The position numbers and the translations under genes were made by a program. Positions 5,298 to 7,382 of a stretch of DNA of 7,382 nt are shown here, piece after piece (position 1 is the stretch's first letter; each line of letters starts with the position of its first letter). The stretch comes from an uncultured Eubacteriales bacterium (lineage in GTDB: Bacteria > Bacillota > Clostridia > Oscillospirales > CAG-272). Location of the stretch: positions 1 to 7,382 of the forward strand of contig CAKTAA010000106.1 of the NCBI GenBank assembly GCA_934526185.1. Direction: 5' to 3'. Under the pieces are notes generated by a model, which saw nothing but the letters and a program-made list of their open reading frames with translations, made no database searches and had not been told where the DNA came from.

Positions 5298-7103
5298 TTA
5301 TTCAGCCGTTGTATCTTCCCCGATGGCTGTTAAGGTATCAAGCGGTTTATATTCTTCGTAATTTTTCAGCTTGGACTTGGTAAAGATGCTGCAGCCGTAA
5401 TAGTTGGATTTGACATTGGAAAGATCAGAGGAAACAGCATAAGCATTTGTATTAAAGATAACAGGAATAACCGGAGCATCATCAAGCAGCATCTTTTCTG
5501 CTGAGATAAGTACTTTGTCCATATCCTCACGCGACGCAGCAGTGAAAGCCTGAGCAATCAACTGGTTGTATTCGTCGCTGTTGTATTGGGTCATATGAGG
5601 CAGCGGTGTGTAATCTCCGCCGACAACATTGACGGCTTCTCCACTGAAATCAGGACTGAACGGGGCAAGCGTTGAGAATGCGCTGGTAGAGATTGTCTGA
5701 AAGTCCAGACCGATAACATCAAAATTATAATTGCCGGTTTCCTTATTCTTGATAAAGCTGGCATCATATTCTTCCAGCGGAAGTGCCTCCAGAACAACTG
5801 TGAAACCGAGTTCCTCCCACGCAGCCTTTACCGCCTGCGCAATATTTCCATTGAGACCGCTTTCTTTATATGTGAGAGTAAATTCACCAGAGGTCACTCC
5901 AGCATCTTTCAGGAGTGATTTTGCCTTTTCTATGTCCGCTGTGGGAGCAAGAACATCTCCAGCCTCTTCACGGAAAGAGGTTTTTTTATTCACATAAAAG
6001 ACACCGTCAGGAAGCAGGCCGGTAGCTGGCTTTGCGCCGGTCGCAAGCTCTGAAATCTTGGTTCTGTCAATGGCGAGAGACAAAGCCTGACGCACTGCAG
6101 CATTTTCAAACAGAGGATTTTGAGTGTTGATAAAATAAGAATACAAAGACATGGATTCTGCTGTATTCACTTTATCATAAGCATCGGCTCTCGCTGCTGT
6201 GATGTCGGCTACATACAAAAGCTTGTCGGAAATACGGGAAAGAGAAAGCGTATCGGAAAGGGAAACGGTTCCCTCGTCTTCCGTATATGAAAAAGCTTTG
6301 TCAATCATTTCTTCGTCATAATTGTAGTGTACCAAAATTCGGAACGGTGTAACGTCCTTATCCAGCGCTTTTTCGGTGTGGCCTTCTATGTCCATATAAT
6401 ATTCGTTGCGTTCCAGCGTTACGGTTTCGCCGAAGTAAGCCTTATCAAGATATTTGACGCAGAAAGGTCCGCTTGCAACCAGATACTGGGAGTATTTGCT
6501 CCAGTCACTGGTAAAGGTCACCACATCCTCTCTGAGCGGCACAAGCGCGGGACTTGCCAAATATTCAAGAAAAAGATCGGTATCGGTTTCGTTTTCAAAA
6601 GTGATTTCAAGAACCGTTGTATCAATAGCCGCTACTCCGAGGTCATCAATTGTAGCATCGCCGTTTCGTATGGCGCGGGCATTTTTAATTTGGAAAAGCA
6701 TAGAGGCAGCGGGGCTGGAAAAGCTTGGCTCAATGATGCGCTTCCATGCAAAAATAATATCCTCTACCTGAAGCTGACGTCCGTCACTCCACGCAGTATC
6801 AATGATTTCGATTTTCATTTTATGTTCGCCGGTTTTGGAATCCTGATAGGTTGTAATATCTTTTGCAAGAGATTTTTCAATATTGCCGTTTTCATCTACA
6901 GTCATTAGACCGCTGTAAATTAGGCTGAAGAAACGGACGGCAGAAGCATCATTATAGGTTATAGCAGGGTCCCAGTTTCTCAGCTCGGAACCGAGATAAA
7001 TATTAAAAATCGGTCCTTTGTCGTCTCCTTTCAAACCGGAACAGCCGGCCAGAGCGCACAGCAGCATAATGCCGGCCAGCATCAGTGACAAAAATCTTTT
7101 CAT
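5298..7103 (-). CDS. Peptide-type ABC transporter substrate-binding lipoprotein, SBP_bac_5 / OppA family (601 aa)
   Basis: This is an extracellular, membrane-anchored receptor that hands its ligand to an ABC permease, normally for oligopeptides. The ATG at 7101-7103 follows AGGAGG (7114-7119). Residues 1-20 are a signal peptide ending in the lipobox LAGC, with Cys21 the lipidation site. Then come FNIYLGSELRNWDPAITYND (33-52), the family signature TAWSDGRQLQVEDIIFAWKR (103-122), PLREDVV (189-195), ASGPF (210-214) and the conserved hinge-side block NPLFENAAVRQALSLAIDR (329-347). DAPVIPVIF (542-550) is the usual late motif. The length is somewhat above the typical 500-550 residues. The family also includes binders of nickel, glutathione and pheromones, so the ligand is unproven. 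It has its own promoter and terminator, and no permease or ATPase gene lies beside it in the window, so it is either an orphan receptor or shares a distant transporter. This is its most notable feature. Confidence 0.93.
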   Translation of the reverse strand: MKRFLSLMLAGIMLLCALAGCSGLKGDDKGPIFNIYLGSELRNWDPAITYNDASAVRFFSLIYSGLMTVDENGNIEKSLAKDITTYQDSKTGEHKMKIEIIDTAWSDGRQLQVEDIIFAWKRIIEPSFSSPAASMLFQIKNARAIRNGDATIDDLGVAAIDTTVLEITFENETDTDLFLEYLASPALVPLREDVVTFTSDWSKYSQYLVASGPFCVKYLDKAYFGETVTLERNEYYMDIEGHTEKALDKDVTPFRILVHYNYDEEMIDKAFSYTEDEGTVSLSDTLSLSRISDKLLYVADITAARADAYDKVNTAESMSLYSYFINTQNPLFENAAVRQALSLAIDRTKISELATGAKPATGLLPDGVFYVNKKTSFREEAGDVLAPTADIEKAKSLLKDAGVTSGEFTLTYKESGLNGNIAQAVKAAWEELGFTVVLEALPLEEYDASFIKNKETGNYNFDVIGLDFQTISTSAFSTLAPFSPDFSGEAVNVVGGDYTPLPHMTQYNSDEYNQLIAQAFTAASREDMDKVLISAEKMLLDDAPVIPVIFNTNAYAVSSDLSNVKSNYYGCSIFTKSKLKNYEEYKPLDTLTAIGEDTTAE

Positions 7104-7133
7104 CGGGAAATTTCCTCCTCATCGTTAACTGTC

Positions 7134-7186
7134 ATTTGCGGCGGCAGTGCGCGGAAATCGGCACCGATCCGCTGTCGGACGCAAAT
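7134..7186 (-). promoter_or_regulatory. Folded 5' leader hairpin of the substrate-binding protein mRNA
   Basis: The leader RNA folds into a long imperfect hairpin. The outer stem is ATTTGCG (7180-7186, reverse strand) with CGCAAAT (7134-7140); inner pairs include GCGG (7151-7154) with CCGC (7169-7172) and ATCG with CGAT around a 4-base loop (7161-7164). It begins about 12 bases from the predicted transcript start and has no following T run, so it is not a terminator. A 5'-proximal hairpin of this sort can stabilise mRNA or gate translation; which applies here is inference. An ATG at 7193 opens a 22-codon frame running through it to the TAA at 7125. Confidence 0.5.
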
Positions 7187-7204
7187 ACATCATTTTACCA
7201 TTTT

Positions 7205-7233
7205 ATTATAGCATTGTTTTTCCATAATAGCAA
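7205..7233 (-). promoter_or_regulatory. Sigma-A promoter with extended -10, substrate-binding protein gene
   Basis: On the reverse strand, TTGCTA (7228-7233) is followed after 17 bases by TATAAT (7205-7210), preceded by TGC to give an extended -10. The predicted transcript start near 7198 leaves a leader of about 95 bases before the ATG at 7103. Confidence 0.78.
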
Positions 7234-7269
7234 GAAGCGATTGTTTTGTTGACGCAATATTTAGAGATA

Positions 7270-7299
7270 TGCACAAAAACAAGACTTTGAAGTTGTGCA
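7270..7299 (-). terminator. Possible hairpin after the upstream partial gene
   Basis: TGCACAA (7293-7299, reverse strand) and TTGTGCA (7270-7276) can form a 7-bp stem around a 16-base loop, 12 bases beyond the stop codon of the gene entering from the right edge. The T run lies inside the loop and not after the stem, so it is a poor intrinsic terminator at best. Confidence 0.25.
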
Positions 7300-7310
7300 A
7301 AATCAACAAT

Positions 7311-7382
7311 TTATTTGAAGCTTTCAATGAAATGTGTAAGATCGTTTTCATATAAATGCTCCATGATATGCTGAACATAGGC
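7311..7382 (-). CDS. C-terminal end of an unidentified protein (23 codons, 5' part outside window)
   Basis: From the right edge the reverse strand reads AYVQHIMEHLYENDLTHFIE followed by SFK and a TAA at 7311-7313. The mix of acidic, aromatic and aliphatic residues looks like the amphipathic end of a folded cytosolic protein, and the frame stops cleanly 78 bases before the -35 of the next promoter. A competing frame on the same strand (7190-7378) runs straight through that promoter and is rich in Ile, Lys and Ser, as expected of non-coding AT-rich DNA. Twenty-three residues are too few to name a family. Confidence 0.5.
   Translation of the reverse strand, partial: AYVQHIMEHLYENDLTHFIESFK

Noticed and set aside
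7190..7378. 62-codon minus-strand frame near the right edge
   Set aside because: It covers the promoter of the substrate-binding protein gene, and a different frame (7311-7382) reads more like a real protein end.

Overview
The window looks like a chromosomal segment of a low-to-mid GC Gram-positive bacterium, most likely a member of the Clostridia. The evidence is strong AGGAGG-type ribosome binding sites, near-consensus sigma-A promoters, U-tailed hairpin terminators, a lipobox lipoprotein, a diphosphate-type phosphofructokinase and a SleB-type wall hydrolase fused to a copper-amine-oxidase-like N-terminal domain. I cannot name the species.

Layout from left to right. Positions 1-626 (-) hold the 5' part of a hexapeptide-repeat acyltransferase with its own promoter, more AT-rich than what follows. 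Position 922-1830 (-) is ornithine carbamoyltransferase (argF), with a hairpin terminator downstream. Position 1957-3210 (-) is a 6-phosphofructokinase whose two diagnostic residues point to diphosphate, not ATP, as phosphoryl donor. A 609-bp divergent intergenic region follows, with a strong promoter for each direction, several dyads and direct repeats. Position 3820-4650 (+) is a secreted SleB-domain cell wall hydrolase, closed by a very strong terminator at 4717-4767. Position 4865-5153 (+) holds the wreck of an XRE-type helix-turn-helix regulator, with two recognisable HTH motifs broken by stops and frameshifts. Position 5298-7103 (-) is an oligopeptide-type ABC transporter substrate-binding lipoprotein with a clear promoter, a folded leader and a terminator, so it appears to be transcribed alone. 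Positions 7311-7382 (-) hold the last 23 codons of an unidentified gene.

The genes do not form one obvious pathway. Phosphofructokinase and argF are head-to-tail and could share a transcript, but no metabolic link between them is evident. Wall hydrolase and peptide-binding lipoprotein are both envelope functions with separate transcription units. I see no CRISPR array, rRNA, tRNA, intact mobile element or prophage module. The window is mostly ordinary housekeeping DNA; the parts that deserve a second look are the regulatory leaders, the divergent intergenic region and the decayed double HTH gene. I found no convincing new multi-gene system.
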